In this document: in pieces, positions 42,791 to 52,114 of the stretch
Numbering within the stretch: position 1 is the stretch's first letter
Layout of the letters: the number at the start of each line of letters is the position of its first letter
Origin: Spirochaetaceae bacterium
GTDB lineage: Bacteria; Spirochaetota; Spirochaetia; DSM-2461
Assembly (NCBI GenBank): GCA_016744925.1
Contig: JADGDJ010000004.1
Coordinates: forward strand, 1 to 56,501
Direction of reading: 5' to 3'
DNA: 56,501 nucleotides
Notes under the pieces: generated by a model
The model's database searches: none
What the model saw: the letters and a program-made list of their open reading frames with translations, nothing else
Told to the model about the DNA's origin: nothing
Translations under genes and position numbers: made by a program

Positions 42791-43835
42791 GAGTGATCTT
42801 TGCTTCATCGAGAATTTTCCGGTAAACCGAAGGGCTGGGGTAGTTGTCCACCTGGGAAATATCTATCCATCTGTATTCAAAGATCTCATCGTCTGAAGGA
42901 GTTATACAAGAGAGATCGATAGTCTCTGAGATTATCAGGCATGGAGTAAGAGAATCTTTGTTGTCCGTATAAAAATGGTTCCTCTTCTTCAAGAGAGTTC
43001 TCTTCATTCCCGACAAGTCATTTAGAAGCTTTTCCATTGCTTTACAGCTTTCGGCATCCTCATCAGGCAGCATCCACATGTCTTGGAATAACCCTTTTTT
43101 CTTCTTGCGAAGAAGAATCTTCCCGCTCGAACAAATGAGAAGAACTGTTTTTTCCATATGCTTCACTTTTCTTTTTTTTCTGAGAGGGATCTCTCGGGAA
43201 ACTCCCTTCTTATGGGCCAGACATCCTTTCCTGAGTGGACAGGTTACACAACGGGGAGTTCCCGTGGTGCAGATCATCTGCCCGAACTGCATCATCGCCT
43301 CGTTAAAATCTCCGGGACGATCGGCCGGTATTATCGATTCGAGCTTTTTCACTGTTTGTCTGTCATCGTCTGCAGTCCAATCAGACTGAGCTCTCAATCT
43401 CTGAATAATGCGCCGCACATTGGCATCGAGTACGGCATAGGGCTTTTTAAAGGCAATGCTCAATATGGCTCTTGCTGTGTAATCACCTATGCCGGGAACA
43501 TTTTTCAATTCTCCGTAAGTTTCGGGTAGTTTTGCGTTGTGCTTTTCCACAAGATAGGTCGCGGCTTTATGGATATTCCGACAGCGGCTGTAATAGCCCA
43601 GTCCCTCCCAATGGCTGAGAACTTCATTTAATTCAGAAGAAGCCAGGGTCTGTAGATCCGGATAATCGGTCATCCATCTTTGAAAGTAGGGGATGACAGA
43701 GGCTGCTACAGTCTGCTGAAGCATTATCTCTGAGATCCATACCGGGTAAGGAGATTTTTCTTCTCCCCAGGGGTATTTTTTTTTATTTGAATCGAACCAG
43801 TATAGAAGTTTGTCTAAGTTAAATATTTCAATCAC
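42762..43835 (-). CDS. mutY: A/G-specific adenine glycosylase
   Basis: The 357-residue DNA repair enzyme has WISEIMLQQT with the catalytic Glu, helix-hairpin-helix VPGIGDYTARAIL, the catalytic Asp in YAVLDANVRRI, and the [4Fe-4S] site C-x6-C-x2-C-x5-C (CTTGTPRCVTCPLRKGC). A NUDIX-like C-terminal domain follows (about 225-350), which recognises 8-oxoG. It removes adenine mispaired with 8-oxoguanine. It lies on the minus strand after the Mgl operon terminator, so it may have its own promoter. Confidence 0.95.
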   Translation of the reverse strand: MIEIFNLDKLLYWFDSNKKKYPWGEEKSPYPVWISEIMLQQTVAASVIPYFQRWMTDYPDLQTLASSELNEVLSHWEGLGYYSRCRNIHKAATYLVEKHNAKLPETYGELKNVPGIGDYTARAILSIAFKKPYAVLDANVRRIIQRLRAQSDWTADDDRQTVKKLESIIPADRPGDFNEAMMQFGQMICTTGTPRCVTCPLRKGCLAHKKGVSREIPLRKKRKVKHMEKTVLLICSSGKILLRKKKKGLFQDMWMLPDEDAESCKAMEKLLNDLSGMKRTLLKKRNHFYTDNKDSLTPCLIISETIDLSCITPSDDEIFEYRWIDISQVDNYPSPSVYRKILDEAKITLKPSQKGSK

Positions 43836-43879
43836 AACTCATTCTAATTCTAGATTGTAAATAGTCCAGCGAAATAGAA

Positions 43880-43931
43880 AGCTCCTGCCTTAAAAAATCA
43901 GAATCTGATAAAAAGGAGGTAGGCAGGAGCT
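43880..43931 (-). terminator. Long stem-loop after the Mgl operon
   Basis: AGCTCCTGCCT at 43880-43890 and AGGCAGGAGCT at 43921-43931 are perfect 11-bp arms around a 30-nt loop that itself contains ATCAG-ATT-CTGAT. On the minus strand TTTCTATTT follows. It lies 12 bp after the permease stop and before mutY, and is the likely operon terminator. Confidence 0.7.
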
Positions 43932-43943
43932 ATTAAATACTAA

Positions 43944-44966
43944 TTAAGCACGTTTTGCGTGACGTTTCATATCAAAATAAACGGCCACGATAATTATCAT
44001 ACCTTTAACGAGAAGCTGATAATAAGAGTCTACACCCATATAGGTCATACCGAATGTAATGATACCCAGTGTGAATACTCCTATGAATATTCCACCGATT
44101 GTACCGATCCCTCCCGAATGGGATATACCACCTACAGTGGCAGCTGCGATCGCATCGAGTTCCATACCATCACCGGTCAGGGGATTTGCCAGTCCCAGTC
44201 TACTGGAGAGAAGGACTCCTGAAATACCATATAAAAATCCACCGAGAGCGTATACTTTAAGTAGATTAAGTTTAACATTTATTCCAGAGACCCTTGCCGC
44301 CTGTGGATTTCCACCGATGGCGTAAAAGGCTTTACCCTGCCTTGTCTGTGTCATCATAATCCAGAGTATCAGAACGGCTGCCAATACATAGATCATAAGA
44401 TATGGCAGTGGTCCCAATGAACCCTGAGCAATATGCTTGTATTCATTTTTCAAACTTCCAATAGTCGATGCTCTTGTATAGATCAATTGAAGTCCCGCCG
44501 CAATTGACATTGTTCCCAAAGTAGCTATGAAGGGGGGGAGGTTCCCATAGGCAACCAGTAATCCATTTATGATACCAAAAAGTGTTCCTACGGCTATTCC
44601 TACTATTATGGGGAGAAATACCGGAAATACTGTACCGGGATATAAGGCTCCGGCATAATCTGAAGTCTGTGCAAGAGATGCAGATACACATGCCACAAGT
44701 CCGACAACCTGACCAATTGAAAGGTCAATACCTCTATTGATAATGATGAGTCCAACTCCCAGAGCTGCAAAAGCCCTTACGGCTTCAGCAACCATCAGGT
44801 TCTGCAGAGAACTTATTTGAAGGGCTCTTCCTCCAGTCATAATTCCTAAAGCCACAATTAATACGACTAAAGTAACAAGGTTTGTATGTTTTCCAAGTGT
44901 GTGTTGTATTGTTTTCAGGGTAACAATACCCTTTTTATCTGCAACAGCACTTATTTTTGTATCCAT
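43944..44966 (-). CDS. mglC: Sugar ABC transporter permease, MglC/RbsC type
   Basis: The 340-residue protein has about ten membrane helices and the family motifs IIINRGIDLSIGQVVGLVAC, FIATLGTMSIAAGL, AIGGNPQAARVSGINV and LDAIAAATVGGISHSGGIGT. It is the membrane channel of a CUT2-type sugar importer. AGAGGAG precedes the ATG. Galactose specificity is suggested by similarity to MglC and by the MglB-like binding protein, not proven. A hairpin-containing 159-bp gap separates it from the ATPase gene, unusual inside a transporter operon. Confidence 0.9.
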   Translation of the reverse strand: MDTKISAVADKKGIVTLKTIQHTLGKHTNLVTLVVLIVALGIMTGGRALQISSLQNLMVAEAVRAFAALGVGLIIINRGIDLSIGQVVGLVACVSASLAQTSDYAGALYPGTVFPVFLPIIVGIAVGTLFGIINGLLVAYGNLPPFIATLGTMSIAAGLQLIYTRASTIGSLKNEYKHIAQGSLGPLPYLMIYVLAAVLILWIMMTQTRQGKAFYAIGGNPQAARVSGINVKLNLLKVYALGGFLYGISGVLLSSRLGLANPLTGDGMELDAIAAATVGGISHSGGIGTIGGIFIGVFTLGIITFGMTYMGVDSYYQLLVKGMIIIVAVYFDMKRHAKRA

Positions 44967-44996
44967 TGTTTATCTCCTCTATTTTTCCTATTCGTC

Positions 44997-45059
44997 GAAC
45001 CTACATCCTCAGAGCTCCGCTCTGGGGGGAAGGTTCAGAATATATCGCGGCTTTGCCGC
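44997..45059 (-). repeat. Nested hairpin elements between mglA and mglC
   Basis: CAGAGC-TCC-GCTCTG (45010-45024) is a 6-bp stem with a 3-nt loop, framed by GAACCT (44997-45002) and AGGTTC (45031-45036). It is preceded by CATCCTCAG, the same word that precedes the hairpins at 37.8 kb. A second hairpin, GCGGC-TTT-GCCGC, lies at 45047-45059. Both would be transcribed within the operon mRNA. The remaining bases to 45125 show no gene. Confidence 0.75.
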
Positions 45060-45125
45060 AACCTCTACGAACGCATAACCTCGATGTTTCTGTTAAAGAG
45101 CCTATCGAAGTGTGCGCGAGATTCT

Positions 45126-46643
45126 TTATTCAAATTGTGTTGCAAGACGCATTATATTTTCTGAATTAATGTCGTTCTTTTCAAGAACTCCCGTGAGGTT
45201 CCCATTGCATAAAACCGCAACTCTATGAGACATTCCTATTAATTCCGGCATCTCTGACGAAACCATTATTATGGCTTTTCCCGCATTCACAAGTTCACTC
45301 ATAATTGTATATATTTCATATTTGGCACCCACATCGATTCCTCTGGTGGGTTCATCCATTATCAGGATCTCCGGTAAGGTCATAAGCCATCGCGAAACAA
45401 TTACTTTCTGCTGATTTCCACCGGAAAGATTCTGTATCGGAGTATGAAACGTTGGAGTTTTTGTTCTGAGTTTTTTGTTAATTCCCGTAGCAGTATTGAA
45501 TATTTTTTTATGATCTAGAAATCCAACTTTTTTTCTGCAACCTTTAAGCGAGGGGATAGAGGTATTATCTATTATAGACAGCAGCGGAAAAATCCCCGAT
45601 CCTCTGCGGTCTTCTGTAATTAAACCTATCCCGGCATTAATAGCATCTTCCGGTGATTTAATGCGAATTTCTTTTCCATTAATCGATAAGGTTCCGGTTT
45701 TGATTTTCCTCAAACCAAAAATCGATTCGACAAATTCTGTTCTCTGGGCTCCTACCAATCCACCTAATCCTAGGATTTCCCCTTTTCTAAGATCTAAAGA
45801 AATATCTTTAAATGATCTTTCCACATCAGAAGTATAGTTTTTTGCACTTAAACAAACTTCTGCAGGAATGGAGTCTACCGGAGGAAAGCGGTTAGTCATA
45901 TCTCGTCCTACCATTAACTTGATAAGCTTGTCTTCGTCCAATTCAGAAGCTTTTTTTGTCGCGATCAGCTTTCCATCGCGCATTACTGATACATCATCGG
46001 ATATCTGGAAAATTTCTGACATTTTATGAGAAATATATATGATGGCAACACCCTTATCTCTAAGAGAATTAATTATTTTAAAAAGATGATTAACTTCTGT
46101 CTCTGTCAATGAAGAGGTCGGTTCGTCCATAACGACTATAGAGGCATCGCACGACACGGCTTTTGCGATTTCACAAGCCTGCTGGTGAGATATTGATAGA
46201 GACCCCATTCTATCGTTGGGACTAAATTCCATTTCCAGGTTTTTAAGTAGGGTTTCAGTATCTTTGAACATTTTTTTATGATCAACAAACTGTACGGGAC
46301 CCAGCTTCTTTCCAGGTTCTCTTCCAAGCCATATATTTTCCATAACCGAGCGTTCAGGGACAATCGAGAGCTCTTGATGAATCATGGAAACACCTGTTTC
46401 AAGGGCGTGTTTTGCACTGCTGAAATTTTCTTTTTTTCCATTAACGAAAATTTCACCGCCGTCTTCCTGGTAGATTCCGAATAGACATTTCATCATAGTA
46501 GATTTTCCCGCACCGTTTTCACCCATGAGGGAATGAACAGTCCCCGGTCGAACTCTCAGTGTTACATCATCGAGAGCAAGTACCCCGGGAAACTTTTTTG
46601 TAATATTACACATTTCCAGAATATAGTTCTGATCTTGCGCCAT
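45126..46643 (-). CDS. mglA: Sugar ABC transporter ATP-binding protein, MglA type
   Basis: The 505-residue protein has two fused ATPase domains. The first has Walker A GENGAGKST and SISHQQACEIAKA with VVMDEPTSSL. The second has a degenerate Walker A (GLGGLVGAQRTE), signature LSGGNQQKVIVSRWL and ILIMDEPTRGID. This is the MglA/RbsA/XylG pattern for monosaccharide importers. It follows the mglB gene across an 88-bp gap with a strong stem-loop and is needed with MglC for uptake. Confidence 0.93.
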   Translation of the reverse strand: MAQDQNYILEMCNITKKFPGVLALDDVTLRVRPGTVHSLMGENGAGKSTMMKCLFGIYQEDGGEIFVNGKKENFSSAKHALETGVSMIHQELSIVPERSVMENIWLGREPGKKLGPVQFVDHKKMFKDTETLLKNLEMEFSPNDRMGSLSISHQQACEIAKAVSCDASIVVMDEPTSSLTETEVNHLFKIINSLRDKGVAIIYISHKMSEIFQISDDVSVMRDGKLIATKKASELDEDKLIKLMVGRDMTNRFPPVDSIPAEVCLSAKNYTSDVERSFKDISLDLRKGEILGLGGLVGAQRTEFVESIFGLRKIKTGTLSINGKEIRIKSPEDAINAGIGLITEDRRGSGIFPLLSIIDNTSIPSLKGCRKKVGFLDHKKIFNTATGINKKLRTKTPTFHTPIQNLSGGNQQKVIVSRWLMTLPEILIMDEPTRGIDVGAKYEIYTIMSELVNAGKAIIMVSSEMPELIGMSHRVAVLCNGNLTGVLEKNDINSENIMRLATQFE

Positions 46644-46670
46644 GATTATCTCCTGTCTTTTCTAAAAGAA

Positions 46671-46696
46671 AGCACAGGGAGAAAACTCCCTGTGCT
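46671..46696 (-). terminator. Attenuating stem-loop between mglB and mglA
   Basis: AGCACAGGGAG (46671-46681) and CTCCCTGTGCT (46686-46696) pair perfectly over 11 bp with a 4-nt loop. On the minus strand TTTCTTTT follows, giving the form of an intrinsic terminator. Between binding-protein and ATPase genes it should terminate part of the transcripts and give excess MglB. Confidence 0.8.
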
Positions 46697-46731
46697 CAAA
46701 TTAAAATTATTATTTAATTACTCAGCACAAT

Positions 46732-47841
46732 TTACTGCATGAACTCTTTGTAGTTATCCATTGTTACAGCTGCAAATGGTACGAGGTAACACTGTCCGAC
46801 AATTGCGGCGTCAGTAGCAGGAGATTCACCGGTAACTTCTGTAAGAGGAGATATTCCCCATGCATCTTTACCAGTTGCGGAACCTTCAGTTGCCATCATG
46901 TAAGCCAATTCAAATGCTGTTGTAGACTGTCCGACTGCGTCCTGAAGAACTGTAGCGAAAAGTTTTTTCTCAGACATTGATTTTACAGCAACACCAGTTG
47001 CATCAACACCGATTACAGGTACACGAAGAACTGTTCCGTCACCATCAACATCTTTTGTAGGATCAGAAGGATCATCTGTGTATTTATTAGTCAATAGAGA
47101 TTCAACTGCACCAAGAGCCATTCCATCATTGTTAGCGATTACAACATCAAATTTTCCACTGTATGCTGCTAACCATGTGTCCATTTTAGCCTGTGCTTCG
47201 TCCGGCTTCCAGTTAGCTGTGTCTTCAGCAACAATATTTACTGTGTAACCAGCATCTTTCAAACCTTTAACAGCTGCTTCAGATCTGAAAACCTGAGCAG
47301 GATGTCCAAGCTGACCATATAGGAAAATTGCATCGATTGCATTAGGGTCACCATTGGCCATTTTTTCGGGATGTGCCTGAAAATACTCATCAAGAATCTG
47401 AGCCTGGATCTGTCCGGCAACTGATTCCGGAGAAGATGCAAGGTAGAAGTTAGGGCTTACTTTAAGAGCTTCAACAGAAGGCTGAATATTTGAGAATGCA
47501 GCACCACCACCGACAGCATCGATTTTTTTTGCCATATCTTCTGTAGCTTCAGTTACGTTTGGAACAATTACAAAGTGCTTAACACCCTGAGTCAAAAGAA
47601 CATTCAACTGGTCAAGCTGCATAGCCTGGTCGCTTCTTGAATCGAGAAGTTTCAGGTCAACGCCTCTTTCTGCGGCGAGTTTTTTAAGATTTTCTGCATA
47701 ATCTGCAACAAACTGCTCATCTGTGTTTCTGATAAGAGCCCCGATTGTTACTTTTTCTGATCCAGCTTCCTGCTGTCCAGCAGCGAAAGTAAAGTTTACT
47801 GCAGTCATTATAACTAATGCAGCTACGATTAACTTTTTCAT
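46732..47841 (-). CDS. mglB: Galactose/glucoside-type sugar-binding protein, MglB-like
   Basis: The 369-residue protein has a spirochaete-type signal (TAVNFTFAAGQQEAGS) and the periplasmic-binding fold seen in MglB: VTIGALIRNTDEQFVADYAE, LLTQGVKHFVIVPNVTEAT, VVIANNDGMALGAVESL and VPVIGVDATGVAVKSM. DPTKDVDGDGTVL (about 258-270) looks like the calcium loop of MglB. It binds a hexose in the periplasm for MglAC. GGGAG precedes the ATG. The 113-bp gap to the upstream gene may hold a promoter activated by the YesN-type regulator. Confidence 0.9.
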   Translation of the reverse strand: MKKLIVAALVIMTAVNFTFAAGQQEAGSEKVTIGALIRNTDEQFVADYAENLKKLAAERGVDLKLLDSRSDQAMQLDQLNVLLTQGVKHFVIVPNVTEATEDMAKKIDAVGGGAAFSNIQPSVEALKVSPNFYLASSPESVAGQIQAQILDEYFQAHPEKMANGDPNAIDAIFLYGQLGHPAQVFRSEAAVKGLKDAGYTVNIVAEDTANWKPDEAQAKMDTWLAAYSGKFDVVIANNDGMALGAVESLLTNKYTDDPSDPTKDVDGDGTVLRVPVIGVDATGVAVKSMSEKKLFATVLQDAVGQSTTAFELAYMMATEGSATGKDAWGISPLTEVTGESPATDAAIVGQCYLVPFAAVTMDNYKEFMQ

Positions 47842-47954
47842 TTAAATCTCCCTTTATAGTGTTTGTGATTTAAATTATCTTCTCACTGAAATTTTGATCT
47901 CACAATCGAAGATCCTCTGAAGAATGTCTAATATTCTACTGTATTAGTACAGAT

Positions 47955-49334
47955 CTATGTTTCGTTCATCTTATTCGCAAGTATAGTCGTCCATGCAGCC
48001 AGTTCAGATATTTTCATCTTTTCCATTCCCGGGACATAAGTTTCAAGTCTATCGTTGAAAGGCTCAGTCCAGATAGGATCTATAGGAAACATAATCCCCA
48101 GAATACTACCCACTTCTCCGGCATTGCAATCTACATCGACGCCGCAATCCCCCAGTATTCTGAACGCAAGACTTATGTCATTTTTACAGAACCAGAGACT
48201 ATGCAGAACAGCTATCATATTGGGATACACGTGAATCCAATTGTACGTTTTAAATGAATCTTCCAGACTTTCCCAGGAGCTTATATGATCTTTATGCTTT
48301 TGTACGCTTTCCATCGCACGATCAAAAAAGTGTGCAAACTCAGATCCTTCCGGAATATAATCTCTGGATTTCAGCAGTATTTCGCGTGTATCGTTATTTA
48401 CAAATGCCAGGGAGCTTAGAACGGCACTGTGTATTCCACCATAAATACCATTTGCCTCATGAGATATACTACTGTCCATAAAGGCATATTCTGCCGCTTT
48501 CAGAGGGTCTCCGGGAGCCAGGTAACCGCAGACCATAGTCCGCATCTGAGCCCCGATCCACTCAGAGAAAAAATTCCCGAGTTTCCCCGATTGGGGAGGA
48601 TAAAATCCCCTCTTTAAATTTTCCAGTGCAAAATATTCTGCCGACCATCCGAATGGAATATATTGGAGCCACATGTCGGCAATATCTTCGGCAGTCATTT
48701 TCGATCCCTTTCTTTCAGCCGCTTTTAATACTGCCAGTTCAAACGTTATATCATCATTCAGAGTTTCCGGTTCTTTTATGTAAAAATTTAAACGGTCGCC
48801 GTAGAATCTTCTAAGGGTATTTCCAGAATACCCTTCAATTGCAGTTCCGTACGAACCTCCGGATATCTGACCGTTCCATCCGCCCAGGATCTGTTTTTCC
48901 AGGTCCTTTGAATTCTCAATTTTTTCTGTATTGCAACGAAAAGCAGAACGGATTTCATCCCAGGTTTCAGGTCTACTGAACTGATGGGTGGGATGTGCCG
49001 GATCAATAGGGGCTTCGATTAATCTTTTTACAATTTGCCCGGAGAGTCTTTCCAGTGTGTTATAATTTTTTGCGGAATGTTCTACAAGTGCCTGTTCAAT
49101 GAGGTCTTCTGCCTCGGTTACATCGTATCCGCGATTAAACCAGGCTTGAATCATCGCTATATAGATTGATTCCGGAGCACGAGATCCCGGGACCTGACTT
49201 GCCCAAAAAAGATCCAGAAGTCCTTGTCTCTGTTTAATAGATTCATCAATTCCGGTCCAGTCACTCGGATTTAATTTAAAATCTACTGGTATGGCAGAAC
49301 GAAATTTATTCTGTTCATGTTCCCATGCTTTCAT
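47955..49334 (-). CDS. ADP-ribosylglycohydrolase-family protein
   Basis: The 459-residue protein has the family's metal-site motifs: GGWNGQISGGSYG (about 152-164), LNDDITFELAVL (about 193-204) and DCGVDVDCNAGEVGSILGIM (about 401-420). Known relatives cleave ADP-ribose from proteins or small molecules with Mg2+. Some large members occur in carbohydrate gene clusters, where the substrate is unknown and may be a glycoside. Here it lies between a sugar-sensing three-component system and an Mgl transporter. AAAGGAGG precedes the ATG. A glycoside-cleaving role is an inference. Confidence 0.82.
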   Translation of the reverse strand: MKAWEHEQNKFRSAIPVDFKLNPSDWTGIDESIKQRQGLLDLFWASQVPGSRAPESIYIAMIQAWFNRGYDVTEAEDLIEQALVEHSAKNYNTLERLSGQIVKRLIEAPIDPAHPTHQFSRPETWDEIRSAFRCNTEKIENSKDLEKQILGGWNGQISGGSYGTAIEGYSGNTLRRFYGDRLNFYIKEPETLNDDITFELAVLKAAERKGSKMTAEDIADMWLQYIPFGWSAEYFALENLKRGFYPPQSGKLGNFFSEWIGAQMRTMVCGYLAPGDPLKAAEYAFMDSSISHEANGIYGGIHSAVLSSLAFVNNDTREILLKSRDYIPEGSEFAHFFDRAMESVQKHKDHISSWESLEDSFKTYNWIHVYPNMIAVLHSLWFCKNDISLAFRILGDCGVDVDCNAGEVGSILGIMFPIDPIWTEPFNDRLETYVPGMEKMKISELAAWTTILANKMNET

Positions 49335-49400
49335 TTATGCCTCCTTTGAAAGAATTAACCACTCTCTATATCTATTGAAATATATAAAAGAACAACAGCT

Positions 49401-50384
49401 CTATTCACCGAATGGAAATAAGACTTCCTGCAATTCCTGATGATACATATTGTCAACGGTAATTAAAAGAGAACCAGTATTAATAAAGGAATCTACATCC
49501 TGACCCTTTAAGTGCTGAAAAGCCGTTTTTATGGAGAGATAGCCCATATTGAAAGGTCTTTGTATCACTATGGCCTTCATAATATCCTGTTCCAGATATT
49601 CCAATTCTTCAGGAGCATTGTCAAAACCGACTACTATGATAGAATCTTTTTTGTTCAATTCGTCTATTGCCTGCGCCACTCCCAGAGAGGCTTTCTCATT
49701 TAGCGCAATAATTCCATTCAGGTCCGGATAGTCTTTTATCAGTTCTAAGGTTATTTTATAGGCTTTTTCTATACTGCCTTCGCAAAATCGTGTCTCCAGA
49801 TATTTCAAATCACCGATGCTGTCCATGACACCGGCCTCTCTGTCTATAGCGGTAGCCGTTCCTTTAACATAACTGACGATAGCAATTTTTCTGTTTTCAC
49901 GTGAGTTCATCAGTTCGGCCATGGCATATCCGGCTTTTCTTCCAGCTTCCATATTATCTGTAGCAATAAATGAAATAGGCAGATCGGAATTAACACCTGA
50001 ATCGACTGTGATCACAGGAATTCCGGCTTCCTTGGCTTTTTCAACATAGGATACTAAATCTTCATAATCAGAAGCCGCCAACACTATGAGAGGAGGTTTT
50101 TCCTTTATAACTTTATCCATTATAATCATCTGTATTTCTTTGTCTTTTTCCAGTTCCGGGCCTGTGATGTAGAGATCGATGTCAAATTCTTTGGAAGCCT
50201 CCAGAACTCCTCTTTTTACAACACTCCAGAAATCAAATGGTTCAGAAGTGTTGGCTTTCAAAATTACCGGAATGGGGCCACTCTGCTTTATTTTGGAAGG
50301 ATTTCTATCGGGAAAAAAAGTTAGAACAAAGAGGAGAACAGCCGAGAATATAATGCTGATAAAGATTAAATATCTGTTTTTCAT
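49401..50384 (-). CDS. Membrane-anchored sugar-binding sensor protein
   Basis: The 327-residue protein has an uncleaved-looking N-terminal helix (ISIIFSAVLLFVLTFF, about 9-24), without a lipobox, followed by a type I periplasmic sugar-binding fold (VILKANTSEPFDFWSVVKRG, VIKEKPPLIVLAASDYEDLV, PVITVDSGVNSDLPISFIAT). The gene overlaps the kinase gene by 4 bases and is not cotranscribed closely with permease genes. This is the layout of three-component sensors such as XylFII-LytS-YesN of clostridia, where the binding protein presents the sugar to the kinase. Confidence 0.85.
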   Translation of the reverse strand: MKNRYLIFISIIFSAVLLFVLTFFPDRNPSKIKQSGPIPVILKANTSEPFDFWSVVKRGVLEASKEFDIDLYITGPELEKDKEIQMIIMDKVIKEKPPLIVLAASDYEDLVSYVEKAKEAGIPVITVDSGVNSDLPISFIATDNMEAGRKAGYAMAELMNSRENRKIAIVSYVKGTATAIDREAGVMDSIGDLKYLETRFCEGSIEKAYKITLELIKDYPDLNGIIALNEKASLGVAQAIDELNKKDSIIVVGFDNAPEELEYLEQDIMKAIVIQRPFNMGYLSIKTAFQHLKGQDVDSFINTGSLLITVDNMYHQELQEVLFPFGE

Positions 50385-52114
50385 AAAGGTAGTTCCTCAT
50401 CTTCTATAATTGGGATATTTACGGATATTTCAGTCCCCTTGCCCACAATGCTGGTGCATTGCAATCCATATTCTTCCCCGAAATACAAACGCACTCTTTC
50501 ATGGACATTTTTTACACCTGTTCCCTGCTTTGTACTGGCGGAGTTCTGATTGAGAATGGAATCCAGTTCTTCTTTGTTCATCCCCTTACCATTGTCTGAA
50601 ACTCTTAATATAATCTGATTGCCAACTTTTCTTCCGGTTATTTCTATCAGTCCCTCATAATCTACGCTCTTTATCCCATGGTATATGGCATTTTCAACCA
50701 AGGGCTGCAAGGTTATCTTCAAAGTCTTGCATTGCAGGATTTCTTCATCAATATCGATTGTGTAACTAAACTTATCCTTATATCTCATTTCCTGAATCGT
50801 CAGGTAGGATGTCACATGATGAATTTCATCTTTTAAGGATATGATCTCTTTTCCTCTGCTTATGCTGATTCTAAATAATTTAGAGAGGGCCGATGTCATT
50901 CTCACAACATCTTCACTGTGGTTCATCTCCCCCATCCAAATGATAGAATCAAGAGTATTGTAGAGAAAGTGAGGATTAATCTGCGCCTGTAGAGCTTTCA
51001 GATCACTTTTTCTTTTCGATTCCTGCTCCGTGACAATCGTCTGCATCAATTCATTGATTTTTCCTATCATGATGTTGTATTCGTATGCCAGTTCCTGAAT
51101 TTCACTAGTCGCTTTTATATTGCCAATGGGTCTGAATTCTCCTGTTTCAACAGTCTTCATCGTATCGCATAAATATCTCACGGGTTTCGTAATACTCTGA
51201 GAGATAAAGGTTGTTGCAAAACCGACAATAAGAAACGCTATCAATCCGATTAGAACATAGTAATATTGAACATTGCGCCAGCTATCCATTATTTCATCGT
51301 CAAAAGAGACGCTGCAAACTCTCCACTTGCTAAGTTCGGAAGTCATGGACAGATAATTTCTACCATCTTCATTCAATGTGTCAGTTCTCAATATTGTTTG
51401 GATAGGTTCTCTTTTTATTCCACTGTAAACCAGTTGTTGCGATGGGTGGTAAATATAATTTCCCAATTGATCGACTATGAAAATATATCCTTTCTTTCCA
51501 GGAGTGAGAGAATTGCATAATTGCTGGATTCGATTGAATCTGAGGTCTATGAGCATGATTCCAAGATCCTTGATTTCTTTACTCATTGAAACGACCCATG
51601 AATATTTACCTTTTATTGTATTTTGAACATAGGATGAGGACAAATAAGGCTCGCCATCCTTCTCTATAGCACCTCTATACCATGGCGTCTCTTCAAACTT
51701 TGCATATTCATTGAGTGATTCAAGACCGGAATCAAGAATGATGCGGCCGTTAAAAGCGAATAGGGCAATGGAATATATATCCTGCCTCGCCTTGTGAAAT
51801 GTATGAAATCTATTCTCAATTTCCAACTGCAATTGCTCATCCCATTCATCGGTATCCAGCATTAGAAGCTGATCTACACCATCTTCATCTTTAAGGATTT
51901 CTATGATGAGGTCCATATCACTAATGTACGAATCCAACTGGGTTACTAATCTATTCAAAAGCGTTCGGTTTGTATCGAGAGCGCTGCTTTTTATTGAAGA
52001 TGATGCAGAATAATAAGATACCACCTGCATCGATAGAATCATTATGAAAATGAGAGTCGTAAATATAATATAAATGCGGGAATCAAGAGTTTTTAGCTTG
52101 AGTCTATTTTTCAT
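50381..52114 (-). CDS. Sensor histidine kinase, YesM type with Cache-like domain
   Basis: The 577-residue protein has a membrane helix (about 13-33), an extracytoplasmic Cache-like domain (about 40-280, GKYSWVVSMSKEIKDLGIML and GYIFIVDQLGNYIYHPSQQL), a second helix (284-304) and a HAMP region. The kinase has QAQINPHFLYNTLDS with His382, then an HATPase domain (LVENAIYHGIK, DNGKGM, GTGVKNVHERV). It sits between the YesN-type regulator and the sugar-binding sensor, overlapping each by 4 bases. Confidence 0.92.
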   Translation of the reverse strand: MKNRLKLKTLDSRIYIIFTTLIFIMILSMQVVSYYSASSSIKSSALDTNRTLLNRLVTQLDSYISDMDLIIEILKDEDGVDQLLMLDTDEWDEQLQLEIENRFHTFHKARQDIYSIALFAFNGRIILDSGLESLNEYAKFEETPWYRGAIEKDGEPYLSSSYVQNTIKGKYSWVVSMSKEIKDLGIMLIDLRFNRIQQLCNSLTPGKKGYIFIVDQLGNYIYHPSQQLVYSGIKREPIQTILRTDTLNEDGRNYLSMTSELSKWRVCSVSFDDEIMDSWRNVQYYYVLIGLIAFLIVGFATTFISQSITKPVRYLCDTMKTVETGEFRPIGNIKATSEIQELAYEYNIMIGKINELMQTIVTEQESKRKSDLKALQAQINPHFLYNTLDSIIWMGEMNHSEDVVRMTSALSKLFRISISRGKEIISLKDEIHHVTSYLTIQEMRYKDKFSYTIDIDEEILQCKTLKITLQPLVENAIYHGIKSVDYEGLIEITGRKVGNQIILRVSDNGKGMNKEELDSILNQNSASTKQGTGVKNVHERVRLYFGEEYGLQCTSIVGKGTEISVNIPIIEDEELPL

